Below are positions 47,115 through 55,827 of a DNA stretch of 64,000 nucleotides, in pieces. The notes below the pieces were generated by a model. It was not told where the DNA came from, made no database searches, and was given only the letters and a program-made list of their open reading frames with translations. The translations under genes were made by a program, and so were the position numbers. Position 1 is the stretch's first letter, and each line of letters begins with the position of its first letter. Origin of the DNA: Butyrivibrio sp. LB2008 (GTDB lineage Bacteria > Bacillota > Clostridia > Lachnospirales > Lachnospiraceae); NCBI RefSeq assembly GCF_000621565.1, contig NZ_KK211305.1, positions 62,001-126,000 of the forward strand, in the 5' to 3' direction.

Positions 47115-48388
47115 AGAAAATGATGGCTAACTGGGGGCTTAAGCTTGCTTCTTTAGTATTTGCGGCTATTATATGGCTTCTGGTAACGAATATTACAGAT
47201 CAGCCGAGTTGGTTCAAGATTACCGACGTTACGGTTCAATTACAGAATAAAGACAAGTTGGAAAAAGAGGGACTGGTTGTCGAAGTACTCGACAATTCAA
47301 CTGTTCTTGAGTCCGTGTCTGTTTATGCGCCGAGATCTGTTCAGGATTCTATGACCAAATCAGATCTGGTGGCAACAGCCGATCTAAAGAACATAGCCGG
47401 TCTGGATACAGAGAAAACGGTAAAGATCGATATAACCTCGAGATACAATGTGAGTCAGATAATTCCCGATCACAACGAGGTTAAACTGAAAGTTGAAAAG
47501 AGGAGCAAGAAGGGCGTCAATATCGAGGCACGTACAACAGGTAAGCCCTCTGATGATTATATTGCTGGCAAACCCAAGATTGACAAGACACAGGTTCAGA
47601 TAAGCGGGGCTAAGTCAGACATAGACAAGGTTGCAAAGGCAGAGGTCAGCGTTGACGTAAGCGGACTTGCAGATGATTTCAGTACTGTTGAAGAAATAAA
47701 GCTCTATGATGTAGATGGCGAACTTATCGATAATTCAAATATCGATATGAATATAAAAGAAGTTCTTGTGAATATCGATATATTGCAGACAAAGTTTGTG
47801 CCTATCGTATATACGGTAACGGGAGAACCTGCGTCAGGTTATGAGCGTGTCGGAGAAGTTGAGAGTAAACCCAACCGCATTCAGATCGCAGGAAAGCCCA
47901 AAGCTTTATCAAAGATAAAGGCAATTACCGTAAACGATCCGGATCTTAATATTACCGGACGCACGCAGGATCTTATTTATCCGGTTGAACTGGATAATTA
48001 TCTTCCGGACGGAATTACTTTTGCGGACAAAGATGAAAAAGGAAAAGCATCCGTAGTTGTTCATATCGGTGCTCTTCAGGAAAATACCTTTGATATTGAT
48101 ACTAAGAATATTTCTCTTACGAACACGATCGAAGGATATGATGTCAAATTGGATGACAGTGAGCATAAAACAGTATCGATAACTCTTCAGGGCACGGAAA
48201 GTGCACTTGCGGCTGTGAATCCCAATACAATAACGGGTGTTGTGGATCTTGGACAGTTAGTTGCAGCCGATGACGAAGAAGAGCTCAGAGACGGTACGTA
48301 TAATGCTAAAGTAGAATGGACTCTCCCGAACGGATTAAAGGCAAAGGGTTCGACTGAAGTTCGTCTTCATGTTAGAAAAAATAATTAA
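47111..48388 (+). CDS. cdaR: CdaR, YbbR-domain regulator of CdaA
   Basis: A 425-residue protein with one N-terminal span (MANWGLKLASLVFAAIIWLL) and about four tandem YbbR domains outside the membrane (repeats recognisable by PxxV..KGKPK / IAGKPKAL patterns near 140-165 and 260-290). It regulates CdaA activity. Translationally coupled to cdaA by ATGA. Confidence 0.95.
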   Translation: MKKMMANWGLKLASLVFAAIIWLLVTNITDQPSWFKITDVTVQLQNKDKLEKEGLVVEVLDNSTVLESVSVYAPRSVQDSMTKSDLVATADLKNIAGLDTEKTVKIDITSRYNVSQIIPDHNEVKLKVEKRSKKGVNIEARTTGKPSDDYIAGKPKIDKTQVQISGAKSDIDKVAKAEVSVDVSGLADDFSTVEEIKLYDVDGELIDNSNIDMNIKEVLVNIDILQTKFVPIVYTVTGEPASGYERVGEVESKPNRIQIAGKPKALSKIKAITVNDPDLNITGRTQDLIYPVELDNYLPDGITFADKDEKGKASVVVHIGALQENTFDIDTKNISLTNTIEGYDVKLDDSEHKTVSITLQGTESALAAVNPNTITGVVDLGQLVAADDEEELRDGTYNAKVEWTLPNGLKAKGSTEVRLHVRKNN

Positions 48389-48404
48389 AAATGAGGTTAT
48401 TGTA

Positions 48405-49754
48405 ATGGGTAGATTATTTGGAACAGATGGTGTAAGAGGCGTAGCAAATGATGAGTTGACACCGCTTCTTGCGATGCAGCTTGGACAGGCAGGAGCCTAT
48501 GTTCTTTCAAAAGAAGTAAATCACAGACCGACTATCATGGTAGGTTGCGATACGAGATTATCAGGAGATATGCTTGCAAGTGCACTTATGGCGGGTGCAT
48601 GCTCGGTAGGAGCAGATGTTGTTAATGTCGGAGTTATTCCTACTCCCGCGGTTGCATATCTTACAAGAAAATACAGAGTTGATGCCGGAGTAGTTATTTC
48701 GGCTTCACACAATCCTATGGAATTCAACGGGATAAAGTTTTTTGACGCAAACGGATACAAACTTCCCGATGAACTTGAGGATGAGATCGAGGCACTTATC
48801 AAGAACAATATGGAAGGCGTTAAGATGCCTACAGGTGCCGGAATCGGTAAGATCAAGAACAGAAGTGATGCAAAAGAAGAGTATATAAATCATAATCTTA
48901 GAGCGGTTGATATCAGTCTTGCAGGAATGAAGATCGTAATGGACTGCGCAGAGGGTGCTTCTTATTATACATCTGTTGAGGCAATAAAGCAGTTAGGGGC
49001 AGATGTTGTAGTTATTCACAACAATCCCGACGGAACAAATATCAATGCAGGTTGCGGCTCAACACATATGGAAGAACTCAGAGGAAGAGTTGTTACCGAG
49101 AATGCAAACATCGGTCTGGCCTTCGACGGTGATGCAGACAGATTCCTTGCAGTAGATGAAAAAGGCAAGATGGTTGACGGTGACGAGATTATGGCGATTA
49201 TCGGTAAGTTCATGAAGGACAACGGTAAGCTCGCAAAAGATACTATTGTTGCCACTGTAATGAGTAACCTTGGATTCTTTAAGATGGCTGAGAGAGAAGG
49301 TATACAGGTTGATAAGACAAAGGTCGGAGACAGGTATGTTCTTGAGCATATGAAAGAAATCGGTGCAAATCTTGGCGGTGAACAGTCCGGACATATCATA
49401 TTCCTTGATGACAATACTACAGGAGACGGTCTGTTATCTGCATTACATCTCCTTGAAGTTATGGTAGTTACAGGCAAGCCGCTTTCAGAGCTTTCCAAAG
49501 TTATGGAAGTAATGCCGCAGGCACTTGTAAATGCGCATGTTCCTACACACAAGAAGGAAGCTTTCATGGAGTATCCTGAGATTGCAGGAGCTATCGCTGA
49601 ACTTGAAAAAGAATTTGCCGGAGACGGAAGAGTGCTTATCAGACCTTCAGGAACTGAGCCGCTTGTGCGTGTAATGATCGAAGGCAAAGATCAGGCTAAG
49701 ATTGATGAAGAGGCTAAAAAGCTTGCGAAGTTGATCGAGGAGGTTATGTTATAA
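48405..49754 (+). CDS. glmM: Phosphoglucosamine mutase GlmM
   Basis: About 449 residues. MGRLFGTDGVRGVAN at the N-terminus, the phosphoserine loop VVISASHNPMEFNGIK (about 96-111), the metal loop LAFDGDADRFLAVD, GGEQSGHIIF and the phosphate loop RPSGTEPLVRVM. It converts GlcN-6-P to GlcN-1-P for peptidoglycan and in other Firmicutes inhibits CdaA by direct contact. ATG 48405 follows GAGG; the frame is open from 48369, overlapping cdaR. Confidence 0.97.
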   Translation: MGRLFGTDGVRGVANDELTPLLAMQLGQAGAYVLSKEVNHRPTIMVGCDTRLSGDMLASALMAGACSVGADVVNVGVIPTPAVAYLTRKYRVDAGVVISASHNPMEFNGIKFFDANGYKLPDELEDEIEALIKNNMEGVKMPTGAGIGKIKNRSDAKEEYINHNLRAVDISLAGMKIVMDCAEGASYYTSVEAIKQLGADVVVIHNNPDGTNINAGCGSTHMEELRGRVVTENANIGLAFDGDADRFLAVDEKGKMVDGDEIMAIIGKFMKDNGKLAKDTIVATVMSNLGFFKMAEREGIQVDKTKVGDRYVLEHMKEIGANLGGEQSGHIIFLDDNTTGDGLLSALHLLEVMVVTGKPLSELSKVMEVMPQALVNAHVPTHKKEAFMEYPEIAGAIAELEKEFAGDGRVLIRPSGTEPLVRVMIEGKDQAKIDEEAKKLAKLIEEVML

Positions 49755-50018
49755 ATGGTTAGCAAGAAGGTAGTCATTACAAATCCTACAGGTTTGCACT
49801 TAAGACCTGCGGGAAATCTTTGTAAAGTGGCTATGAATTTTAAATCACATATAACTTTTGCATATGGCGACAATATCGCCAATGCAAAAAGTGTGTTAAG
49901 TGTTCTCGGCGCTTGCGTAAAATGTGGCGACGAACTTGAGTTTAAATGTGAAGGGCCTGATGAAGAAGAAGCTATGAGCGCTATGGTTGAAGCTATTGAA
50001 GGAGGACTTGGCGAATAA
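49755..50018 (+). CDS. HPr family phosphocarrier protein
   Basis: An 87-residue HPr with His15 in NPTGLHLRPAGNL and Ser46 in NAKSVLSVLG, both at the canonical residue numbers. It carries phosphate in the PTS or serves regulation. It starts directly after the glmM stop (GAGGAGG site inside glmM), far from any ptsI or ptsK in the window. Other than PTS sugar uptake, HPr-fold proteins have regulatory roles, so naming it ptsH would be premature. Confidence 0.92.
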   Translation: MVSKKVVITNPTGLHLRPAGNLCKVAMNFKSHITFAYGDNIANAKSVLSVLGACVKCGDELEFKCEGPDEEEAMSAMVEAIEGGLGE

Positions 50019-50075
50019 GCAATAGATGTGATAAACTTGGCAAGTGAAATTTCGGAGAGGGATAGATTTTTTGCT

Positions 50076-51242
50076 ATGAGCAAGTTCAGAGCAATATTGC
50101 CGGCATTAATGGCAGCGTCAATGATATCCGGATGTTCGGCATCAGATAGTGCGGTTGTCGGAATCAGTATTGATAAGCTTGATGAATTACAGCAGGATGA
50201 CTTATCTGCTACAGAAGCATCAACAGAAGAAAATGATGATGACCTTCCTCCAAAAGAGGGCATGGTAAGAAGCTTTTTTACCAATGAATGGGTCAATGAA
50301 GAAGTAAACAACAAACGACCGCTTGCGGTCATGTATCCGATAAATAAAGAGGCACAGCCTCAATATGGTTTAAGCAATGTTGCTGTATTTTATGAAATAA
50401 TGGAAGAAGGCAGCATGAGCAGACAGATGGGAATACTTGAGGATTGGGAAAAACTTTCAAGGATTGGAAATATCCGAAGCATCCGCGATTATTTTGTACA
50501 AGCGGCACTCGAGTACGACCCGATCATAGTTCATTACGGTGGACCTGAGCTTTATGTAAAGACAATCCTTAGACGTGAGGATGTCGATAATCTCAACGGT
50601 GTAGGCGGTGTGATGGGTTCAGACTACAGGGCTTTTTACAGAGTACCTGCCGGAAGCACATCAGAACATACTGCATTTACTGATGGTGAGCATGTTTCGG
50701 CGGCAGTAGACAGAGCGGGTTTTTCGCGTGAGCACCGTGATCTGTTTGAGAGAACAGCACATTTCAATTTTACGGGAGTAAAGAATCCCAATACATTGGA
50801 TGATTATTCTGATGCTGCCACGGCCACGGAGATCAATATGGCGGGGTGCTTTCCCGTTACCAAGTCTTCGCTTAGATATGACAAAGACAAGGAATTATAT
50901 TTAAAGAGCATTTACGGGATGGCGCAGAAGGATGCGATTACCGGAGAACAGCTTGCTTTTTCAAATGTGATAATCCAGAGGGCGTATCACCAGGTGCGTG
51001 ACGACAACGGCTACCTTGCATATCAGATGCAGGATACGACACAGGATGGTTATTACATCACAAAAGGGAAAATGATCCATATTACGTGGGAGAAAAAAGA
51101 TGATTATCTTCCCACAACATATTTTGATGATAGAGGGAACGAGATAACACTGAATACCGGAAAGACAATGATCTTTGTAATTCAGGAGAAAGGTGGATCG
51201 TTCTCGAAATTTCAGGTCGACGGTATTACATACGCAGATTGA
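50076..51242 (+). CDS. DUF3048 lipoprotein (YerB family)
   Basis: About 388 residues. A lipoprotein signal (KFRAILPALMAASMISGC, lipobox ending in Cys at about 22) precedes an acidic linker and the DUF3048 domain (RPLAVMYPINKEAQPQYGLSN ... IGNIRSIRDYFVQAALEYDP, quoted in part). B. subtilis YerB is the founding relative; function unclear, outside-facing and anchored to the membrane. ATG 50076 places the signal at the N-terminus; the frame is open from 50028. Confidence 0.9.
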   Translation: MSKFRAILPALMAASMISGCSASDSAVVGISIDKLDELQQDDLSATEASTEENDDDLPPKEGMVRSFFTNEWVNEEVNNKRPLAVMYPINKEAQPQYGLSNVAVFYEIMEEGSMSRQMGILEDWEKLSRIGNIRSIRDYFVQAALEYDPIIVHYGGPELYVKTILRREDVDNLNGVGGVMGSDYRAFYRVPAGSTSEHTAFTDGEHVSAAVDRAGFSREHRDLFERTAHFNFTGVKNPNTLDDYSDAATATEINMAGCFPVTKSSLRYDKDKELYLKSIYGMAQKDAITGEQLAFSNVIIQRAYHQVRDDNGYLAYQMQDTTQDGYYITKGKMIHITWEKKDDYLPTTYFDDRGNEITLNTGKTMIFVIQEKGGSFSKFQVDGITYAD

Positions 51243-51255
51243 CAAATTATATGGC

Positions 51256-51280
51256 GGACGGCATTGATGCCGTCCTTTTT
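51256..51280 (+). terminator. Intrinsic terminator after the yerB-like gene
   Basis: GGACGGCA/TGCCGTCC with loop TTGA and five T. Ends the comFC/cdaA-to-yerB unit; rmlD starts 50 bp later. Confidence 0.93.
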
Positions 51281-51330
51281 CAGAAAAGATATAAAAAGAT
51301 TCATTTTAGTAGGAGTCAGAAGGAGTACAT

Positions 51331-52206
51331 ATGGACAAGATTATTGTAACGGGTTGTAATGGTCAGCTTGGAAGAGCAATCAACAAGGAGCTAGGTGCAA
51401 CCGGAAAATTTGAGATAGTTAATACAGACGTGTTTGAGGGAGAAGGAATTATTCCTTTGGACATAACAAATGTTGATTCTGTGTTAAAGCTTGTTAGGGA
51501 TGTTAAACCCAAGACTATCATTAACTGTGCGGCATATACTGCAGTAGATAAGCAGGAGAGTGATATTGATCTTTCATACAAGATAAATGCTATAGGACCC
51601 AGAAATCTGTCTATAGCATCTTCTGAAGTAGGAGCAAAGCTTGTTCATGTATCTACTGACTATGTATTTGCAGGAAATGCAGATAAGCCATACACAGAGT
51701 TTGATGCAACCGGCCCTGTCAGTGTATACGGCAAGACAAAGCTTGCAGGAGAAGAGTTTGTAAAGCAGTTTGCGAGAAACTATTTTATAATCAGAACAGC
51801 ATGGTTATATGGTGATGGCAAGAACTTCGTAAAGACAATGCTTAAGCTTTCTGAGAATCATGACGAAGTAAGCGTTGTAAACGATCAGCTCGGAAATCCC
51901 ACAAGTACAACAGAACTTGCAAAGGCTATTCATTATCTTATGAATACAGAAAATTACGGTATTTTCCACGGAACTTGCGAGGGAGATACAAACTGGGCTG
52001 ATTTCACTGAGGAAATTTTCAGGATCGCAGGAAAGAAAACTAAAGTTAATCACGTTTCAACAGCAGAGTATCAGGCTAAGAACCCACAGTCTGCACCCAG
52101 ACCGGCATATAGCATTTTGGAGAACTACATGTTGAAACTTACTACTGACTTTATGTTTGCTGACTGGCATGATGCGATCGAGCAGTATCTTAAGGAACTT
52201 GTTTAA
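51331..52206 (+). CDS. rmlD: dTDP-4-dehydrorhamnose reductase RmlD
   Basis: A 291-residue short-chain dehydrogenase. NAD(P)-binding IIVTGCNGQLGRAINKEL at the N-terminus, VSTDYVFAG, and the catalytic YGKTK (VYGKTKLAGEE). It makes dTDP-L-rhamnose, the last step of the pathway; rmlA, rmlB and rmlC are not in this window. A good AGAAGGAG site precedes the ATG. Links to the surface-polysaccharide genes 6 kb downstream. Confidence 0.94.
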   Translation: MDKIIVTGCNGQLGRAINKELGATGKFEIVNTDVFEGEGIIPLDITNVDSVLKLVRDVKPKTIINCAAYTAVDKQESDIDLSYKINAIGPRNLSIASSEVGAKLVHVSTDYVFAGNADKPYTEFDATGPVSVYGKTKLAGEEFVKQFARNYFIIRTAWLYGDGKNFVKTMLKLSENHDEVSVVNDQLGNPTSTTELAKAIHYLMNTENYGIFHGTCEGDTNWADFTEEIFRIAGKKTKVNHVSTAEYQAKNPQSAPRPAYSILENYMLKLTTDFMFADWHDAIEQYLKELV

Positions 52207-52234
52207 TCATTTGGTTTTAGTTGTAGAGGTTTAA

Positions 52235-52690
52235 ATGCATTTTTGGAATGAATTACTTGGTAATAAAGTTTTGATCGCCGCATGTAGCGGATGGTTTGTT
52301 GCACAGGTTCTAAAGACAATTATATATGTTATCGTAAATAAGAGTTTTAATCCTGAAAGACTTATGGGTGACGGGGGGATGCCAAGTTCGCATTCTGCGA
52401 CTGTTATGGCTGTTGTGTCATCTACATGCGTTATATACGGAGTAAGTTCTTTTGAGTTTGCCATATCGGCGGTTCTTGCACTTATCGTAATGCATGACGC
52501 TATGGGCGTAAGATGGGAGACCGGTATTCAGGCCAAAGTCATTAACAATATGATGGACTGGTTTCTTCAGCTTGATAAGGATATACCGGTAGAAGAGAAA
52601 CTTAAAGAGTTTGTAGGACATACTCCTATGCAGGTTCTCTTTGGAGCGATACTTGGAACATTTATCGGTTATTTCATGGCCGGAATGTAA
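52235..52690 (+). CDS. Divergent PAP2-family membrane protein (DUF212, YuiD-like)
   Basis: A 151-residue protein of the DUF212/divergent PAP2 family with GGMPSSHSATVMAV (about 48-61) and HDAMGVRWETG, the two motifs of that group, and about four spans. Related proteins are thought to act as membrane phosphatases; substrate unknown, with polyprenyl phosphate a reasonable guess. RBS AGAGG. Confidence 0.88.
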   Translation: MHFWNELLGNKVLIAACSGWFVAQVLKTIIYVIVNKSFNPERLMGDGGMPSSHSATVMAVVSSTCVIYGVSSFEFAISAVLALIVMHDAMGVRWETGIQAKVINNMMDWFLQLDKDIPVEEKLKEFVGHTPMQVLFGAILGTFIGYFMAGM

Positions 52691-52731
52691 TATGATACAT
52701 ATTTTCTAATGGAACGGGGGCTAGTTGCAGC

Positions 52732-54540
52732 ATGTTATCAGTTATTCTTATTTGGTTGTATGTAATTCTAACAACATACCTGATAGGATACGGTTTCATA
52801 AGTGTTGTATTATCTTTTTCCAAATACGGAAATAAAGGTAAAAAGAGCAGTGACAAAGCCTACCGTTTTCATTCTCATACCGGATATATAATGGCCGGTG
52901 TTTTAATCTCCACTGTATATGCGCAGATCTGGAGTATCTTTGACAGAGTTGAGTTAAATTGTCAAATCTTTCTAATGTTCTTTGCTTGTGTCTCAGGCGT
53001 TGTTTACAGAGATAAGATGAGCGAAGAACTCAGGATGCTTCTTCGAATTCTCCGTTCTTACAAAAGCAGAATATTGTACCTGATAGTTTTCTTTTTGATG
53101 GCTTACGGAACTTCAAACGGAATCATGCACTATGATTCCGACCTTTATCATGCGCAGGCAATCAGATGGATAGAAGAGTATGGAGTAATAAAGGGACTAG
53201 GTAATCTTCATGTCAGACTCGCGTACAACAGTGCGGCGTTTCCGCTTTCTGCTCTTTTTAGCATGAACTTCCTGCAACTCGACAGGTCTTATCACGTTAT
53301 GGCGGGATTCTTTGCGCTTATTCTTGCATGGGAATGCGTTGATCTTAAGAGTGTTGTGAGAAGAGGGAATATTGTAATATCCGATTTTGCAAGGCTCGCT
53401 GCAATTTATTATCTGTTCGGAATATATGACGAGATGGTCGCTCCGGCATCGGACTATTTTCTTGCGACATTGGCATTCTATATCGTGATCAAGTGGCTCG
53501 ATCTGTATGTGCGACGTGAGCATTCGTATGTGCCTTATATATTCCTGACATTCTTAAGCGTATTTGCAACGACTATCAAACTTGTCGCGGCACCTCTTAT
53601 GCTTATCGCGACTATTCCTATATACAGGCTTCTTAAGAATAGATCAAAGTACAAGTTAAGAGTGTTCTATGCATCTGTTGCCGGGGCTCTATTAATAGCA
53701 ATTCCGTTCTTTGTCAGGAACGTGCTGATCTCAGGCTGGCTCATGTATCCCGTTACTGCGATTGACCTGTTTAATGTTGATTGGAAGATACCCAAGGGAG
53801 TTGCGGAATATGACGCATTGGAGATAAAAACCTTCGGAAGAGGCTTTTCAGATGTGCCTACATATGCACATGCACCATTCTCGGTATGGTTACCAAACTG
53901 GTTCGCAAGCCTTTCAACATTCAATAAAATGATCATAATCATGGATATCCTGGCGATATTGGTATACATTGCACTTTCAATCCACTACGTGCTGGTTGAT
54001 GCAAAAGAAAGCGTGCTTGGAGAAAAGAAGATCCCCGGCAAGGTTTTTGATATCAACATGCGAAGCATGCTAAGAACAGGAGACTTCTTCGCAATAGGAG
54101 GCACAATGATAGTCTGCTTCCTGTTCTGGATGGCGAGTGCCCCGCTTATCAGATATGGTGTTGTATTTGCACTTCTGACAGCGGTAGTCATACTTGGAAG
54201 AGTAGTGATACTTCTTATAAACAAACTGGATAAGAACAGAAAAGAAATTGTATTCAAGGTCTTTGTTGCTATAACGTTTTTGTGGCTTGTTTATAAGGGC
54301 GTAAATCTTGTTGTTGATGCGGAAAAGAGATTTAATCCCTCGTACCTCTTGAAACAGCAGGATTACGGAACATACGAAGTAAAAAGCTACGAAGTAAACG
54401 GAACCACATTCTATTACCCTACAGAAGGCGACAGAGTAGGATATGATCCATTCCCGTCATCACCGGAGAACTTGGACGGAAAGCTCGAATTTATAGGTGA
54501 AAATATAGAAGACGGCTTTAAAAAAAATAATGATATATAG
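52732..54540 (+). CDS. Large polytopic membrane protein, possible GT-C-like (LIC_10190 type)
   Basis: A 602-residue protein with about 12-13 spans. An early luminal-type loop contains HYDSDLYHAQAIRWIEEYG and LGNLHVRLAYNSAAF, the pattern of the LIC_10190 family of membrane proteins, and a late ~70-residue soluble tail. The acidic loop after an early span resembles GT-C glycosyltransferases, so polyprenyl-linked sugar transfer is possible but not shown. Start ATG 52732 after GGGGGC. Confidence 0.72.
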   Translation: MLSVILIWLYVILTTYLIGYGFISVVLSFSKYGNKGKKSSDKAYRFHSHTGYIMAGVLISTVYAQIWSIFDRVELNCQIFLMFFACVSGVVYRDKMSEELRMLLRILRSYKSRILYLIVFFLMAYGTSNGIMHYDSDLYHAQAIRWIEEYGVIKGLGNLHVRLAYNSAAFPLSALFSMNFLQLDRSYHVMAGFFALILAWECVDLKSVVRRGNIVISDFARLAAIYYLFGIYDEMVAPASDYFLATLAFYIVIKWLDLYVRREHSYVPYIFLTFLSVFATTIKLVAAPLMLIATIPIYRLLKNRSKYKLRVFYASVAGALLIAIPFFVRNVLISGWLMYPVTAIDLFNVDWKIPKGVAEYDALEIKTFGRGFSDVPTYAHAPFSVWLPNWFASLSTFNKMIIIMDILAILVYIALSIHYVLVDAKESVLGEKKIPGKVFDINMRSMLRTGDFFAIGGTMIVCFLFWMASAPLIRYGVVFALLTAVVILGRVVILLINKLDKNRKEIVFKVFVAITFLWLVYKGVNLVVDAEKRFNPSYLLKQQDYGTYEVKSYEVNGTTFYYPTEGDRVGYDPFPSSPENLDGKLEFIGENIEDGFKKNNDI

Positions 54541-54570
54541 TAAAGGGCTGCAATGGCAGCCCTTTATTTA
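54541..54570. terminator. Bidirectional terminator
   Basis: AAAGGGCTGC (54542-54551) / GCAGCCCTTT (54556-54565), 10 bp with loop AATG, between the convergent LIC_10190-like gene and the 54.6-kb minus-strand gene. Confidence 0.87.
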
Positions 54571-54578
54571 AAAGAATA

Positions 54579-55118
54579 TTATGAGAATAGTGTTTTGGTC
54601 CCTTCAAGGAATAAATCATTTGAATTCATCATTTTGATTAGTGCAGTTGTACCTAAACCTTTATGATAATTTTGGGTATTGCTTATTTGTAAAAAAGTAT
54701 TTCTGGCAGTTAACATAATTGATTTTACTAAGTCTTGATAGGTTGTTTCAACGCGATTGTCTTTTGAATCGTTTTGAACTGATTGATTATTATTTTTTCT
54801 ATTTTGATATTCCAAGTAGTAATTGTCGCTTTGAGCGAATAGTTTATTGGTTTGTTGACTTGTAATATATCCTTCCAAATTGGCGAGTCTGCGATTAAAT
54901 GCTTTATCTAATCCATCCAAATCTTGCTTGAGCGAAATCGACTGTTTGCCGGTAATGCTATAATCAACGTTTCTATCGCCATTTGCATGAGCATCTACAA
55001 TTTCGTTATAAAGAGTCTCATAAATATCCATCATGGACTTCATGATGTCATTTATATTTGGGTCACGTCCCTCGCTTTTTCGAATCTGCTCATAAGTATT
55101 TTGGCTTAAATTTAGCAT
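54579..55118 (-). pseudogene. 3' part of a frameshifted gene of unknown function
   Basis: The in-frame ATG (55118) gives 179 residues rich in Asn, Gln and Ser, with MKSMMDIYETLYNEIVDAHA and DLDGLDKAFNRRLANLEGYI, mostly helical. There is no ribosome site before that ATG, and the frame stays open upstream, reading LLTAENTNEIEFEHYSK into the ATG. That reading joins the 66-residue ORF at 55163-55363 after a one-base shift in the A6/T6 run at 55168-55173. So this is probably the C-terminal part of one ~260-residue protein. No family recognised; DNA is more A/T-rich than neighbours. Confidence 0.7.
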
Positions 55119-55162
55119 TTTTGAGTAGTGCTCAAATTCAATCTCGTTAGTGTTTTCAGCTG

Positions 55163-55363
55163 TTAATAAAAAACCTCGGTTGTTTCGGTTTCTGGAATTA
55201 ACATTTGAACACTTTGTTTTAATGCAGCTAACCCTTCATCTGATATCTGTAAATCGATATCTTGAGGAGTTGATTGTTCTTTTGGCCATTGATTTTTTCC
55301 TTGATCAACTGATTTTTTTTCAAATAAACTCACTGATGGAACGGCTGAACTTTGTATTCTCAT
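55163..55363 (-). pseudogene. 5' part of the same frameshifted gene
   Basis: 66 residues starting MRIQSSAVPSVSLFEKK, with a strong TAGGAGGTATCAA site before ATG 55363. It ends with TEVFY and a stop just after six T. One extra T, a -1 slip on the ribosome, or slippage by RNA polymerase at 55173-55168 would give TEVFLLTAENTNE and continue into the 54579-55118 frame. The good ribosome site sits here, the bulk of the protein in the other frame. Confidence 0.7.
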
Positions 55364-55634
55364 TTGATACCTCCTACCATGTACGTGGTTCTTCACCATT
55401 GTAATATGGGTAATAGTATTTGGTTCAGAAACTGTGTGTTCTTACAAAAGACATATTATTTGATTCTGCAGCGAAATCATAAAAATAGTTGATTCTTTGG
55501 ATATCGACTAATTTTCCTGTGTTTGAATAGAAATACATACTGCACTTGTTATATCGTCAAAATATTCTGATAATTTAGTATGGTTTACTAAAAGATACTA
55601 TGCAAGGATTTGTTGCATCATTTTGAAGAAATAT
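55364..55634. other. Spacer without recognisable gene
   Basis: About 270 bp of A/T-rich DNA upstream of the frameshifted gene. I see no coding frame of note, no repeats and no convincing promoter pair, although the promoter of the minus-strand gene must lie in or near it. Confidence 0.5.
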
Positions 55635-55807
55635 AGGTACATTTATCCGAAAATTGGAGTATTCGGACGAGCAAGATGTTTTTCGAATTAAAAAAGACCG
55701 GAAATGCTGACTGTTCTGAGCAACGTCGAAAGGAAGCATTTCCGGTCTTTTTTAATTCTGAAAAACACTGCGCAGCCGTACACTCCAATTTTCGGATAAA
55801 TGTACCT
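55635..55807. repeat. Nested perfect inverted repeat with an inner bidirectional terminator
   Basis: Outer arms: 55635-55660 and 55782-55807, 26 bp, exact complements. Inner arms: 55685-55708 and 55735-55758, 24 bp, exact complements; after one bulged base pairing goes on 7 bp (GTTTTTC/GAAAAAC). The inner stem core is AGACCGGAAATGCT with A6 before and T6 after, so it can terminate transcription on both strands. The middle segments are partly complementary. No coding frame, no obvious target duplication. Lies 20 bp after the fcl stop. Confidence 0.88.
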
Positions 55808-55827
55808 GTGGCTTAGCAATACATATA

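Noticed and set aside
55168-55177. Classical programmed -1 frameshift with an X-XXY-YYZ heptamer
   Set aside because: The T-TTT-TTA letters exist, but in the original frame the codons are GTT TTT TAT, so only single-site slippage is possible, and I see no obvious stimulatory structure. Kept only as one option.
55635-55807. Insertion sequence remnant
   Set aside because: No transposase frame, no clear target-site duplication flanking the arms, and too short for an IS.
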